35,095 bases of DNA from the NCBI GenBank assembly GCA_903910705.1, contig CAIWAN010000002.1:1-35095 (forward strand), given 5' to 3'. The DNA comes from an uncultured Candidatus Marinamargulisbacteria bacterium (GTDB lineage Bacteria; Margulisbacteria; Riflemargulisbacteria; GWF2-35-9). Of the stretch, positions 16,089 through 24,512 are shown piece by piece (positions within the stretch are counted from its first letter, which is position 1; each line of letters starts with the position of its first letter). Below the pieces are notes generated by a model that saw only the letters and a program-made list of their open reading frames with translations, did no database searches and had not been told where the DNA came from. The translations under genes and the position numbers were made by a program.

Positions 16089-17369
16089 ATGGTTAAAGAA
16101 ATATCATCACCAGCGTTTGAAGCTGAGGTGCTCCATCAAGAGGGCGCTGTTATTGTCGACTTCTTTTCAACGGAGTGCCCTCCTTGTGAGGCACTTTTTC
16201 CTAAACTTGAGGATGTTCAAGCCCGATATGGAGATGCTGTCAAAATCGTAAAAATATTTCGACAAGATAATAAAGAGTTAGCCCTTTCTTTGAATGTCCG
16301 ATCGTCTCCGACGCTTCTTTTTTATAGGAACGGTAAAGAAGTCGCTCCCAAAATGAGCGGCGCGATCCTGAAGAGTCAACTCATGGCTCAGATCGAAGCA
16401 ACCTATGGGGTCAAACCTCAAGGTTCGGCGATCGTTCCCCGACGAGAAGTCGTCGACGTGCTGATCATCGGTGCTGGACCCGCGGGGTTATCGGCCGCTA
16501 TTTATACGAGTCGTGCCAAACTGAAGACGATCGTTATCGATAAAGGCACTCCCGGAGGTCAAGTGAATCTAACTCACTTAGTCGCTAATTATCCCGGAAC
16601 CGAGCATCCGATTAACGGATATTTGCTGATGCACAAAATGAATGAGCAAGCCAAAGCGTCAGGGACTCAGGTCATCATGGCGGCAGAGATCGATCAATTG
16701 GATATGGCTAAACGATATGTGGTTGTAGACGAAACGCTCACCATCGAGTATAAGGCGTTGATCATTGCGACAGGGTCAAAGCCTCGTTCACTGGGTCTTG
16801 AGGGTGAAGATAGACTGTTTGGTAAAGGGATCTCTTACTGTGCGACCTGTGATGGCGCTTTTTACGAAGGCAAGAAAGTGCTGGTTATCGGAGGGGGGAA
16901 CTCCGCCGTTGAGGAATCACTATTCTTAACAAAATTCGTCAGTGAGTTGACGATCATTCACCAATTCGAAACGTTCCAAGCCAATGCAACGGCTGTCGAG
17001 GAGGCCAGCAATAACCCGAAGATCAAGGTGTTGTTTCATCATGAGCCTCGTCAATTTATGGGGACGGATCATTTTGAGGCCCTAGAGATTGAAGATCTGG
17101 TCACCCATGAACGCAAGATCATAACTGACGCCGACGGGATATTTGTCTTTATTGGCTATCAGGCTCAAAATGAAGTCGTTTCAGACCAGCTTGTTTTGGA
17201 CCAAGGCGGCTATATCGTTGCGGATGAAGACATGAAAACCAGTCGAGAGGGTGTCTTTGTCGCGGGGGATATTCGAAGTAAAAAATATCGCCAGATCACG
17301 ACTGCGGTAAGTGACGGAACCATCGCCGCCCTTTCTGCCGAAAAGTTTATTTCTCAAAAAAGCTTCTAA
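16089..17369 (+). CDS. Thioredoxin-thioredoxin reductase fusion
   Basis: A 426-residue fusion in the order thioredoxin then reductase. Residues 1-110: a thioredoxin fold with VIVDFFSTECPPCEALFPKL (active Cys30 and Cys33, CPPC instead of the usual CGPC) and the cis-Pro loop SSPTLLFYRNG. Residues about 120-426: a thioredoxin reductase with FAD motif IGAGPAGLSAAIY, CATC at 251-254, a proper nucleotide-binding GGGNSAVEE (268-276) and a C-terminal GVFVAGDIRSKKYRQ. The NADPH-phosphate motif HRRxxxR is HQFETFQ, so NADH may be preferred. The known fusion in Mycobacterium leprae has the opposite order. It lies 39 bases after the radical SAM gene, probably in the same transcript, and could keep the methyltransferase and radical SAM enzyme reduced. 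The GAGGG near the ATG is only one base away, so initiation may be weak or use an upstream GAAGGG. Confidence 0.92.
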   Translation: MVKEISSPAFEAEVLHQEGAVIVDFFSTECPPCEALFPKLEDVQARYGDAVKIVKIFRQDNKELALSLNVRSSPTLLFYRNGKEVAPKMSGAILKSQLMAQIEATYGVKPQGSAIVPRREVVDVLIIGAGPAGLSAAIYTSRAKLKTIVIDKGTPGGQVNLTHLVANYPGTEHPINGYLLMHKMNEQAKASGTQVIMAAEIDQLDMAKRYVVVDETLTIEYKALIIATGSKPRSLGLEGEDRLFGKGISYCATCDGAFYEGKKVLVIGGGNSAVEESLFLTKFVSELTIIHQFETFQANATAVEEASNNPKIKVLFHHEPRQFMGTDHFEALEIEDLVTHERKIITDADGIFVFIGYQAQNEVVSDQLVLDQGGYIVADEDMKTSREGVFVAGDIRSKKYRQITTAVSDGTIAALSAEKFISQKSF

Positions 17370-17436
17370 TATCAACCCTTTTAACGATAAAATAGAACTT
17401 AACAAAAGTTAATTCTTAAATCTACAGGGGGTTATT

Positions 17437-18780
17437 ATGGATCTATTAAATCGCGTCTCTATCAAGGCTAAACTTTATACGGGATGGGGGCTACTGTTGG
17501 CCTCTATTCTATTGGTGCTGATCTCGATGATATCCTTGCCGTCTCCGCATGATCAATTAATTGGGGTGATGGTGATCTTATTGTTGTTTGGTAGTTTGAT
17601 CTCGATTATCCTTTTTTCGCTGATCAGTCAGCAGTCTAAGGTGCAAGCGCAGTTGGCGAGTTTGAACGGGCAAGCCTCTGCAAGAGTTGACCACGTTAGA
17701 CAGTTCCAAGGGTTGTCAAATCAGATCCTTTCAGCGTCTGCCGATCTTAAGCAAAGTGTTGAGACTAATTCGAAGACACTCGAAACGGTTAATGATGCCT
17801 CCCAAAATATGTTCAAGAATTCCATCAAGCAAAATGGGGATATCGACGAGATCAGTTCTGAAATGTCTCAGGTTATGAATATCGTGGGTAAAACCAAACG
17901 CAGTTTTAATGTTCAACTTGAGACAAGTGAGAAATCGTCCGATCTTATCCGAGAGATCAGTCGAGCGATCAACAGTATCAGCAATGACGTCAATCAGATC
18001 GCCAAGTTTTCAGTTGAGACAAGTGATATTGCCAAAACAGGTAAACAGCGCGTCGTTGAGTCCGTCAATTCCATGAACTCAATTCAAACGAAGGTGTCCG
18101 GTATTTCGGCTCAAATTGAGAAATTAGGGACAAGTTCGGTTCAGATCGGAAAGATCATTGGCGTTATCCAAGATATTGCGACTCAAACCAATTTATTGGC
18201 CTTAAATGCAGCGATCGAAGCGGCGCGGGCAGGGGAGTCTGGGCGAGGGTTTGCCGTTGTGTCGGATGAGGTCCGAAAACTGGCTGAACGATCAGCCGAG
18301 GCTGCCAATGAGATCACGACGTTGATCCAAGACATTCAAAATGTAACGTCTGTATCCATTGCCTCGATGAGTGAGGGGATCAAAGAGGTTAATGTCGGCG
18401 TGGAAACTGCATCCAAGGCGAAATTAGCCCTTGAGGATATCTTGGTTGCCGTTGAAAAGAACACCGATCAGATCCAGAACATCTCCGCTGTAGCTGAAGA
18501 GATCAGCGCGAGTTCGTCTGAGGTTGTGAGTACGATCGACCACCTTCAAACAGAGATCAAATCCACGAGTGAGAACATGGATGAAGTCGATTCTGCGGTC
18601 CATGAGTCGGTTAAGCGCATTGAGAATGTCCTCGATATGGCCACTGGAAATACAAATGCCTCTAAAGAGAACAGTTCCTCTATTAGCGATCTTTCACGAC
18701 GGACCGTTGTAGATAAGTTATCCATTTCCGATATAAATAGTAAACTTCATGACTTAGGGCTACTGATCCAGAAGCTATAA
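17437..18780 (+). CDS. Methyl-accepting chemotaxis protein without a periplasmic sensor
   Basis: A 447-residue chemoreceptor-type protein. Seen: two TM segments close together (about 14-31 and 41-62: [19 protein letters not shown] and [19 protein letters not shown]) with only about ten residues between, so there is no extracytoplasmic sensor domain. The rest is a coiled coil with the signalling tip [20 protein letters not shown] and [16 protein letters not shown]. Signals must come from the cytoplasm or membrane, or from partner receptors. The ribosome-binding site is AGGGGG before ATG 17437. An inverted repeat TTAAC-AAAA-GTTAA (17399-17412) lies in the 67-base gap before it and may be an operator. 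A terminator follows the stop. It may be the last gene of the sigma/radical SAM cluster or a separate unit. Confidence 0.9.
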   Translation: MDLLNRVSIKAKLYTGWGLLLASILLVLISMISLPSPHDQLIGVMVILLLFGSLISIILFSLISQQSKVQAQLASLNGQASARVDHVRQFQGLSNQILSASADLKQSVETNSKTLETVNDASQNMFKNSIKQNGDIDEISSEMSQVMNIVGKTKRSFNVQLETSEKSSDLIREISRAINSISNDVNQIAKFSVETSDIAKTGKQRVVESVNSMNSIQTKVSGISAQIEKLGTSSVQIGKIIGVIQDIATQTNLLALNAAIEAARAGESGRGFAVVSDEVRKLAERSAEAANEITTLIQDIQNVTSVSIASMSEGIKEVNVGVETASKAKLALEDILVAVEKNTDQIQNISAVAEEISASSSEVVSTIDHLQTEIKSTSENMDEVDSAVHESVKRIENVLDMATGNTNASKENSSSISDLSRRTVVDKLSISDINSKLHDLGLLIQKL

Positions 18781-18785
18781 AGTTC

Positions 18786-18832
18786 TGCCAAGACCCTTCT
18801 TTATAGAAGAGGGGTCTTGGCAATAATCTCAA
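18786..18832. terminator. Hairpin between converging mcp and pfp genes
   Basis: TGCCAAGACCC and GGGTCTTGGCA (11-bp stem) flank a region with a further TTCT/AGAA pair. It sits between the + strand chemoreceptor and the minus strand phosphofructokinase, which end 65 bases apart. The T-rich tail is weak on both sides, so it may be a bidirectional or RNA-stabilising structure. Confidence 0.7.
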
Positions 18833-18845
18833 TATTTATCTGTGA

Positions 18846-20549
18846 TTAGAAGTCGAACAGTAGGCCATCGTAGCTTTGGTTTAAGGCAACTGTGATGGGG
18901 AGCTGTTTGGCGGCGGGGCCCCACAATTGACGAGGCCCTGGTGAAGCAAAGTGGTCACTCTCGGCCCAATCTTTACGCCGTGAATTGAAATATTGAAAAG
19001 CGGGCGAGTCGGTTTTGACCAACGCTTTCTCGATGACCATCTCGTCTTGTCCATGTCGACGTTCTACATTAAGGAGTCCGGTCAACGGAAGGGCGAGTGG
19101 TGTTCCCCCATTGTCTAAATGGGCGATACTTGCGATATAGCCGGTTCGACCGGTCAGAATTAAGGAGCCTGCTGTTAGGCCAAGATTGTAGGTATACGCG
19201 GCATCAAAGAGCGTTGGCGCCCCACAGCGGCCTTCATAGCCAAAGAAGTGGTTTTGGGTGTTGAATTTTACGGAACGATCTTTTTCTTTGATCCGACGAG
19301 CGACCATATCAATCAATAACCGCTCAGTAGGAATGAGGGACACTTGAAGGTTGCCATGAGAATCACGATCGGCTAAAAGCATTTCTTCCATATAGTCAGG
19401 AAGTGAGGCCATCAGCTGCGCGTGTTGCGCTTTTAGCTTGGTGACAATGAAGTCACGTTTTTCACTGATGGACTTGCCCTCGATTTCGGTCGCAAAATGG
19501 GCCAATTTATCGTTAAGATCCTCGATCATTGTGGTCATTTCGGGAATGAATTCGATCACACCTTCAGGGATAAGGACGGCCCCATGATTAATGCCTTTCT
19601 TGGCTCTTGCGATAATGACAGATGAAATTTGCTCGACGATCTCACCAAGTGAAAGACGCTGCTCGGCGATCTCTTCAGAGATGAGCGTAATGGCGGGTTT
19701 GGTTTGAAGCCCGACTTCGAGCGCGACATGGGATGCTGACCGGCCCATCAACTTGATGAAGTGCCAGTATTTTCGACTGGAGGGGGTGTCTTGTAAGATA
19801 TTGCCAACCAGCTCGGCGTAGATCTTTGTCGCCGTATCAAATCCAAACGAAATGGGCAGAAGGCTTCCGATTTGAAGGTCGCCATCGATCGTTTTGGGAA
19901 CGCCGATCACCGCAACCCCCGACCCATCGGGTTTGACGCCGGTGTAGAGCATTTCGGCTAAGATCGCTGCGTTGGTATTCGAGTCATCGCCACCGATAAC
20001 CACAATGGCGTCGAGGTTGTGCCGGACACACGTTTCTTTTACCTTGGCAAACTGTTCGTCGGTTTTGATCTTGGTGCGATCGGAGCCGAGGAAGTCGAAC
20101 CCCCCAGTATTGGTGATCTTGGCAATGTCCGCACGGGTGATCTCAAAGAGGTCCCCCTCTAATAGACCTTTCGGTCCTGCTTTTACACCGAGCAAAGTGT
20201 TGTCGTCCCCAAGGATATTTTTAATGCCAACGACGACATTATGTCCGCCTGCTGCGGGCCCCCCTGAGAAAAGAACAGCGACTCGCTTTCCATTTTGGGG
20301 AGCGGTGTTGACGCTATCTGCTTTAAGGACATGGTTCATGGAACCCTTGACCGATCGACTAAACGCCTTATTGACTATGTCCGAGTCTTTGGTGGAAAGG
20401 GTCTCGCCTGTTTCCGTAAAGGTAACGGGGGCGAGGGGGCCACTTTGCAGAAACACTCCACAGGTTGGAATGTCCAATGTGCGGATCGCATTCTCAAAGA
20501 CGGAACAATTTCTTTCGCAAGCGTTTAGTGAATCAGTCAATGTGCTCAT
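18846..20549 (-). CDS. pfp: PPi-dependent 6-phosphofructokinase (PFP), long type
   Basis: Catalyses fructose 6-phosphate + PPi to and from fructose 1,6-bisphosphate + Pi (EC 2.7.1.90). The 567 residues match the long, plant-beta-like PFP class rather than the short 320-residue ATP enzyme. Seen: AVLFSGGPAAGGHNVVVG (phosphate-binding loop), VVIGGDDSNTNAAILAE with GGDD where ATP enzymes have GGDG, GVPKTIDGDLQ (PPi-type PKTIDGD rather than PGTIDND), and MGRSASHVALEVGLQ. Asp in GGDD and Lys in PKT are the residues that exclude ATP and select PPi. It has a strong AAGGAGA ribosome-binding site and follows fba by nine bases. It is the last gene of the tRNA-Lys/hppA-like/tpiA/fba/pfp group. The reaction is reversible, so this operon serves both glycolysis and gluconeogenesis, fitting the glycogen operon nearby. 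Confidence 0.95.
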   Translation of the reverse strand: MSTLTDSLNACERNCSVFENAIRTLDIPTCGVFLQSGPLAPVTFTETGETLSTKDSDIVNKAFSRSVKGSMNHVLKADSVNTAPQNGKRVAVLFSGGPAAGGHNVVVGIKNILGDDNTLLGVKAGPKGLLEGDLFEITRADIAKITNTGGFDFLGSDRTKIKTDEQFAKVKETCVRHNLDAIVVIGGDDSNTNAAILAEMLYTGVKPDGSGVAVIGVPKTIDGDLQIGSLLPISFGFDTATKIYAELVGNILQDTPSSRKYWHFIKLMGRSASHVALEVGLQTKPAITLISEEIAEQRLSLGEIVEQISSVIIARAKKGINHGAVLIPEGVIEFIPEMTTMIEDLNDKLAHFATEIEGKSISEKRDFIVTKLKAQHAQLMASLPDYMEEMLLADRDSHGNLQVSLIPTERLLIDMVARRIKEKDRSVKFNTQNHFFGYEGRCGAPTLFDAAYTYNLGLTAGSLILTGRTGYIASIAHLDNGGTPLALPLTGLLNVERRHGQDEMVIEKALVKTDSPAFQYFNSRRKDWAESDHFASPGPRQLWGPAAKQLPITVALNQSYDGLLFDF

Positions 20550-20558
20550 AATGTCTCC

Positions 20559-21551
20559 TTAGTATCTTCCGGCGCTGCCTAAGACTTTTTCATTTTTATG
20601 CTTGATGAGTTCGATCAACTCTTCACGAGCAGGGCCAAGGTATTTGCGGGGATCAAATTCGCTGGGGCTCTCGGCGAATACTTTACGGATGGCGGCTGTC
20701 ATCGCTAAACGACCGTCGCTATCGATATTGATCTTACAAACCGCACTGCTGGCAGCACGACGGAGTTGATCCTCTGGGATGCCAACGGCTGCATCAAGTT
20801 TGCCACCGTATTGGTTGATCATGTCCACATATTTTGGAACAACGGACGACGCCCCATGAAGAACGATCGCAAACCCCGGTAAACGTTTTTCGATCTCTTC
20901 GAGGATATCGAAACGAAGGGGTGGGGGAACGAGGACACCTTCAGCGGTGAGGGTGCAATCTTTGGGTTTAAACTTGAAGGCACCATGACTGGTTCCGATG
21001 GAGATCGCCAAACTGTCGACGCCGGTCTTGCTAACGAATTCTTGGACTTCGTTGGGGTCGGTGTAGTTTGAGTGCTCGTGAGAGACTTCATCTTCGATGC
21101 CAGCCAAGACGCCGAGCTCGGCTTCGACCGATACATCGCGGTCGTGGGCGTATTCGACGACTTTCTTGGTGAGGGCAATGTTCTCTTCGAATGGAAAGTG
21201 GGAGGCGTCGATCATGACGGACGAGAACCCACTATCGATACAGGACTTGGCTAATTCAAAACTATCGCCATGGTCGAGGTGAAGACAGATCGGGATATTG
21301 CTGCCCATCGAACGAGCGATCTCGACGGCGCCTTGAGCCATATACTGTAAGAGGATTTGATTGGCATACTTTCGAGCACCACTCGATACTTGCATAATGA
21401 CAGGAGAGCCGGTTTGCGCGCAACCCGTGACTATCGCTTGTAACTGCTCCATATTGTTGAAGTTGTAGGCTGGTATGGCATACTTTCCGTCGAACGCTTT
21501 TTGAAACATCTCTTTTGTGTTGGATAAACCTAATTCTTTATAACTAACCAT
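20559..21551 (-). CDS. fba: Class II fructose-bisphosphate aldolase
   Basis: Zinc-dependent aldolase splitting fructose 1,6-bisphosphate into DHAP and glyceraldehyde 3-phosphate (EC 4.1.2.13). 330 residues. Seen: NNMEQLQAIV near the N-terminus, LHLDHGDSFELAK with the Zn/catalytic residues, SVMIDASHFPFEEN, VEAELGVLAG, SLAISIGTSHGAFKF (a further Zn ligand in the TSHG motif) and LHGASSVVP (phosphate binding). A strong AAAGGAG ribosome-binding site precedes ATG 21551, 17 bases from the tpiA stop. It makes the substrate of tpiA and uses the product of pfp, so the three neighbouring genes are consecutive glycolytic steps. Confidence 0.96.
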   Translation of the reverse strand: MVSYKELGLSNTKEMFQKAFDGKYAIPAYNFNNMEQLQAIVTGCAQTGSPVIMQVSSGARKYANQILLQYMAQGAVEIARSMGSNIPICLHLDHGDSFELAKSCIDSGFSSVMIDASHFPFEENIALTKKVVEYAHDRDVSVEAELGVLAGIEDEVSHEHSNYTDPNEVQEFVSKTGVDSLAISIGTSHGAFKFKPKDCTLTAEGVLVPPPLRFDILEEIEKRLPGFAIVLHGASSVVPKYVDMINQYGGKLDAAVGIPEDQLRRAASSAVCKINIDSDGRLAMTAAIRKVFAESPSEFDPRKYLGPAREELIELIKHKNEKVLGSAGRY

Positions 21552-21568
21552 GATTGAACTCCTTTATA

Positions 21569-22324
21569 TTAATAATTGATGATGCCTAAGAAACTATCGG
21601 CTTTCAGACTCGCTCCACCGACCAACGCCCCGTCAATGTTCTCCTTGCCCATGAGCTCGGTTACATTCTCTGGTTTGACGCTGCCTCCGTAAAGGATAGA
21701 CAGACTATCCGCAGTTTTGGCATCCGATAAGTCTGATAGCTCTTTACGGATAAAGGCATGAACCGCTTCGGCTTGTTCGGGGCTTGCTGTTTTACCGGTA
21801 CCAATGGCCCAAACGGGCTCATAAGCAATGACGATCTTTTTGAGCTGTTCGGCAGAAAAGCCAGCAAGACCTTCGACAAGTTGGGTCTTGATAACGGCAA
21901 AGGTTTTGTCCGATTCACGCTCGGTCAACGTCTCACCGACACAGTAGATTGGGATGAGTTGGTAGTCGAGGGCGACTTTGACTTTTTTGTTGAGGAACGC
22001 GTTGCTTTCTTTGAAATATTCGCGACGCTCGGAGTGGCCCACGATCACGTATCGACATCCAACCGATTTAAGCATCATGGGTGATGTTTCGCCGGTAAAC
22101 GCACCCTTTTCTTCGGGGTACATGTTCTGTGCGCCCAGAAGAAGGTTGCTTGATGTTTTGATGAGCTCGCGAACGGTGGCTAAACTGATAAACGGCGGGC
22201 AAATGACCACTTCAACATCGTTCTTGTTGGCATAACTAGCCTTTAACCCTTTAACGAGCTGGGTTGCCTCGTCCAAATCGGTGAACATCTTCCAATTTCC
22301 TGCTATGATGACTTTCCTTACCAT
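21569..22324 (-). CDS. tpiA: Triosephosphate isomerase
   Basis: Interconverts DHAP and glyceraldehyde 3-phosphate (EC 5.3.1.1). 251 residues, the normal TIM-barrel length. Seen: AGNWKMF with substrate-binding Asn/Lys, VIVGHSERREYF with the catalytic His, AYEPVWAIGTGKTASPEQA with catalytic Glu and the flexible loop, and ILYGGSVKPEN. An excellent AAGGAGGGG ribosome-binding site precedes ATG 22324. It follows the membrane pyrophosphatase homologue by 25 bases and precedes fba by 17, so the genes are almost certainly cotranscribed. Confidence 0.97.
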   Translation of the reverse strand: MVRKVIIAGNWKMFTDLDEATQLVKGLKASYANKNDVEVVICPPFISLATVRELIKTSSNLLLGAQNMYPEEKGAFTGETSPMMLKSVGCRYVIVGHSERREYFKESNAFLNKKVKVALDYQLIPIYCVGETLTERESDKTFAVIKTQLVEGLAGFSAEQLKKIVIAYEPVWAIGTGKTASPEQAEAVHAFIRKELSDLSDAKTADSLSILYGGSVKPENVTELMGKENIDGALVGGASLKADSFLGIINY

Positions 22325-22349
22325 AAAACCCCTCCTTGTATTTAGAACC

Positions 22350-24296
22350 CTATATTATCAGTGGCAAAACAATGATGGCCACTGTGATCATGACTTTAAC
22401 GAAATTGTTCAGCGATGGGCCGGCCAGATCTTTTAACGCATCGCCAAAGAGGTCGCCCATCATGGCATTCTCATAGGTCTTTGTCCCCATTCCACCAAAA
22501 TGTCCCTTTTCCATCATCTTTTTGCTGTTATCTAATACCGCTCCTGCATTTGTGAAGCTCATGGACAGAAATATGCCGCTGATCATAATGCCCATAAAGA
22601 TCGTGGCGAGCATGTCCGCACCGAAGAGCTTTCCGATCAGGATGGGGATGAACAAAACAAAGAGGGTCGGGATGAACAAGTCTCGGATGATCTTGACCCC
22701 GCTATCGAGAATAAACACGCGCATATCGGGGAAGGCTTTTTGCTCGAATAAATAGGGAATGGTTTTGATCTGTTCGATCGAAGCATCGGCCATTTGTATC
22801 GCCGTATAGGACACCGCTCGAATCAGCGTCGAGGATAAAACATAGGGGAGTAGGCCACCAAAGAACAAGGCTGAGACGATGAGCGGGTGAAAAATTGACA
22901 CGGACTCATAGTGGACGCCTGATACTTTTATATAGGCGAGGAACAAAGAAAAGACGACGATAAGCGTAGCATTCGAGGCATAATTTTTGGCGAGCGCAGA
23001 AAGGGTGTTGCCCATGATGTCTAATTGTTGAACCCCTTTGATAATGTCGGGGTCGTTGGATTCCATTTTGGCTAGTCCCGTAATGTTATCGGCAAACGGG
23101 GCATAAAGGGAGGCGGCAAGGATGGTCGGCGCCATGGCCATAAAACCGGTAGCCATCATCATGATCCCGTAGAACCCAGAGAGTCGATAGGCGATCAAAA
23201 AGAAAACCCCCTCAAAAAAGAGAGGCCAATAGAGGCTTTTCATGCCAACGGCGAGACCGTTTAACATAGCAAGAGGCGCAGAGTGCTCGGCGAAACTGGC
23301 TAGTTCTCGAACGGGTTGATGGGCATCGGACGTATAGTAGTCGGTGGCGATGCCAATGAATACCGCCAGAATTAAGCCGAGGACGATGCAAATATAGGGA
23401 GCCATGCCTGTCGAGAAACCCAAGGATGATAAAAAGGAAAAGGACGGAAGAATGTAGTAGACAGAGAAGATAAACGAGAAAAGGCCGATCATAAAAAGAC
23501 TGACATAGATACTATGGATCGGCTTGAGGGCGTTGCCTAAAAGGGTTTTTCGTTTAAGGCCTAATAATAAAAATCCTGAAATAAAACTAATCACGATGCT
23601 CCCCAATATAATAAAGAAGGGGTACGACAATACGGCGTAGTAAAGGGTGTCGCGGAGGGATTTGTCGACCAGATGGCCTTGAATAAAAAGGATCATCGCG
23701 ACGAGAATACCGATCAGCGATTCGATAAGGTCGAAAGAAAGTGCGAGGCCATTATTGAGATAGTCCCCGATCTTGTCGGCGATGGCGGCAGGACTGCGAG
23801 AGTCGTTCTCTTTGACCATCGAGCTGGCAAGGTCGGCCCCTTTGGCGAAGATCCCCCCACCGAGTCGCGTAATAAACGAGACGATCCCGATACCTAATAA
23901 ATAGTAGATGGCACTGGAGCCGCCAAAAACGGCTAGGGTAAAGATCAGTCCACCCATGGGGAGTACGATCATAATGAGCGCCATAATGAGGCTTGCGGCA
24001 TAGTATTTATCGAACAAGCGTTCAGGTTGATGAATATAGTCGATCTCTTTGTTGCCTAGGAAACGAAAAATGATCGGGTAGGCGACGTTAAGGTTAAGTA
24101 GCGACAGCGTTGTGCCAAGCCAAAGGGCAAGGAATCCGTCAAGCCCAAGATGGGTGCCTTTGAGGAGGAATAAGCCTTCAAGGAGGACGCTGAAAATCGC
24201 CATTAAGGCCATGATGGACCACGTGGTGCGCCGAAGTAAAAAGAAGAGGTTCTCATGAATAAGCAGGATGACATTTTTGAGGCGATCGATGTTCAT
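22350..24296 (-). CDS. Divergent membrane pyrophosphatase (HppA-like)
   Basis: A 648-residue, about 16-helix membrane protein of the ion-pumping pyrophosphatase family, which couple PPi hydrolysis to H+ or Na+ transport. The C-terminal half is well conserved: ATDYYTSDAHQPVREL, LDIMGNTLSALAK, VLDNSKKMME and MGDLFGDALKDLAGPSLN. The N-terminal PPi site is altered. RLGGGIFAKGADLASSM keeps Arg144, Lys152 and Asp155, but Ser159 replaces Asp257 (mung bean numbering), the loop to IADKIGDYLNN is seven residues short and lacks the acidic segment with Glu268, and Asn182 replaces Asp287. The GNT motif continues with LS rather than the TA or TK that tell K+-dependent from K+-independent pumps. ATG 24296 with GAGGA upstream is preferred to an upstream GTG at 24326. 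It may be a pump with changed chemistry, or a non-hydrolytic relative. It heads the tpiA-fba-pfp operon. Confidence 0.88.
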   Translation of the reverse strand: MNIDRLKNVILLIHENLFFLLRRTTWSIMALMAIFSVLLEGLFLLKGTHLGLDGFLALWLGTTLSLLNLNVAYPIIFRFLGNKEIDYIHQPERLFDKYYAASLIMALIMIVLPMGGLIFTLAVFGGSSAIYYLLGIGIVSFITRLGGGIFAKGADLASSMVKENDSRSPAAIADKIGDYLNNGLALSFDLIESLIGILVAMILFIQGHLVDKSLRDTLYYAVLSYPFFIILGSIVISFISGFLLLGLKRKTLLGNALKPIHSIYVSLFMIGLFSFIFSVYYILPSFSFLSSLGFSTGMAPYICIVLGLILAVFIGIATDYYTSDAHQPVRELASFAEHSAPLAMLNGLAVGMKSLYWPLFFEGVFFLIAYRLSGFYGIMMMATGFMAMAPTILAASLYAPFADNITGLAKMESNDPDIIKGVQQLDIMGNTLSALAKNYASNATLIVVFSLFLAYIKVSGVHYESVSIFHPLIVSALFFGGLLPYVLSSTLIRAVSYTAIQMADASIEQIKTIPYLFEQKAFPDMRVFILDSGVKIIRDLFIPTLFVLFIPILIGKLFGADMLATIFMGIMISGIFLSMSFTNAGAVLDNSKKMMEKGHFGGMGTKTYENAMMGDLFGDALKDLAGPSLNNFVKVMITVAIIVLPLII

Positions 24297-24322
24297 TAAG
24301 AGTCCTCGCAGGGCGGTGGTTC

Positions 24323-24332
24323 TCACCGGTGA
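24323..24332. promoter_or_regulatory. Palindrome before the hppA-like gene
   Basis: TCACCGGTGA, a perfect 10-base palindrome, lies between tRNA-Lys and the pyrophosphatase homologue. It may be a regulator site or chance. Confidence 0.25.
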
Positions 24333-24342
24333 CTATTTTGAT

Positions 24343-24418
24343 TGGTGCGCTGTGAAGGATTCGAACCTTCGACCCATTGATTAAGAGTCAATTGCTCTAC
24401 CAACTGAGCTAACAGCGC
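24343..24418 (-). tRNA. tRNA-Lys (anticodon CTT)
   Basis: A complete cloverleaf on the minus strand: acceptor GCGCTGT with ACAGCGC, anticodon stem ATTGA/TCAAT around loop CTCTTAA (CTT, Lys), T-arm GAAGG-TTCGAAT-CCTTC, A73 and encoded CCA. The hppA-like gene starts 46 bases after its 3' end with no terminator or obvious promoter between. Confidence 0.97.
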
Positions 24419-24432
24419 ACACGTCGGGCGAT

Positions 24433-24461
24433 ATTATACCGTGAAATGGGGAGGGTGTTAA
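24433..24461 (-). promoter_or_regulatory. Sigma-70-type promoter of tRNA-Lys and perhaps the PPi-glycolysis operon
   Basis: On the minus strand TTAACA (24461-24456) and a perfect TATAAT (24438-24433) are separated by 17 bases. The start site would be about eight bases before the mature tRNA-Lys end. Confidence 0.82.
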
Positions 24462-24512
24462 GGCGTGAATCTAGATTTTCCTGTATCAAGACAAAGTAAA
24501 GATAATTTGTGG

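Noticed and set aside
19972-20562. 196-codon + strand frame opposite pfp
   Set aside because: It is the antisense of the conserved N-terminal half of PFP; low-complexity, no ribosome-binding site.
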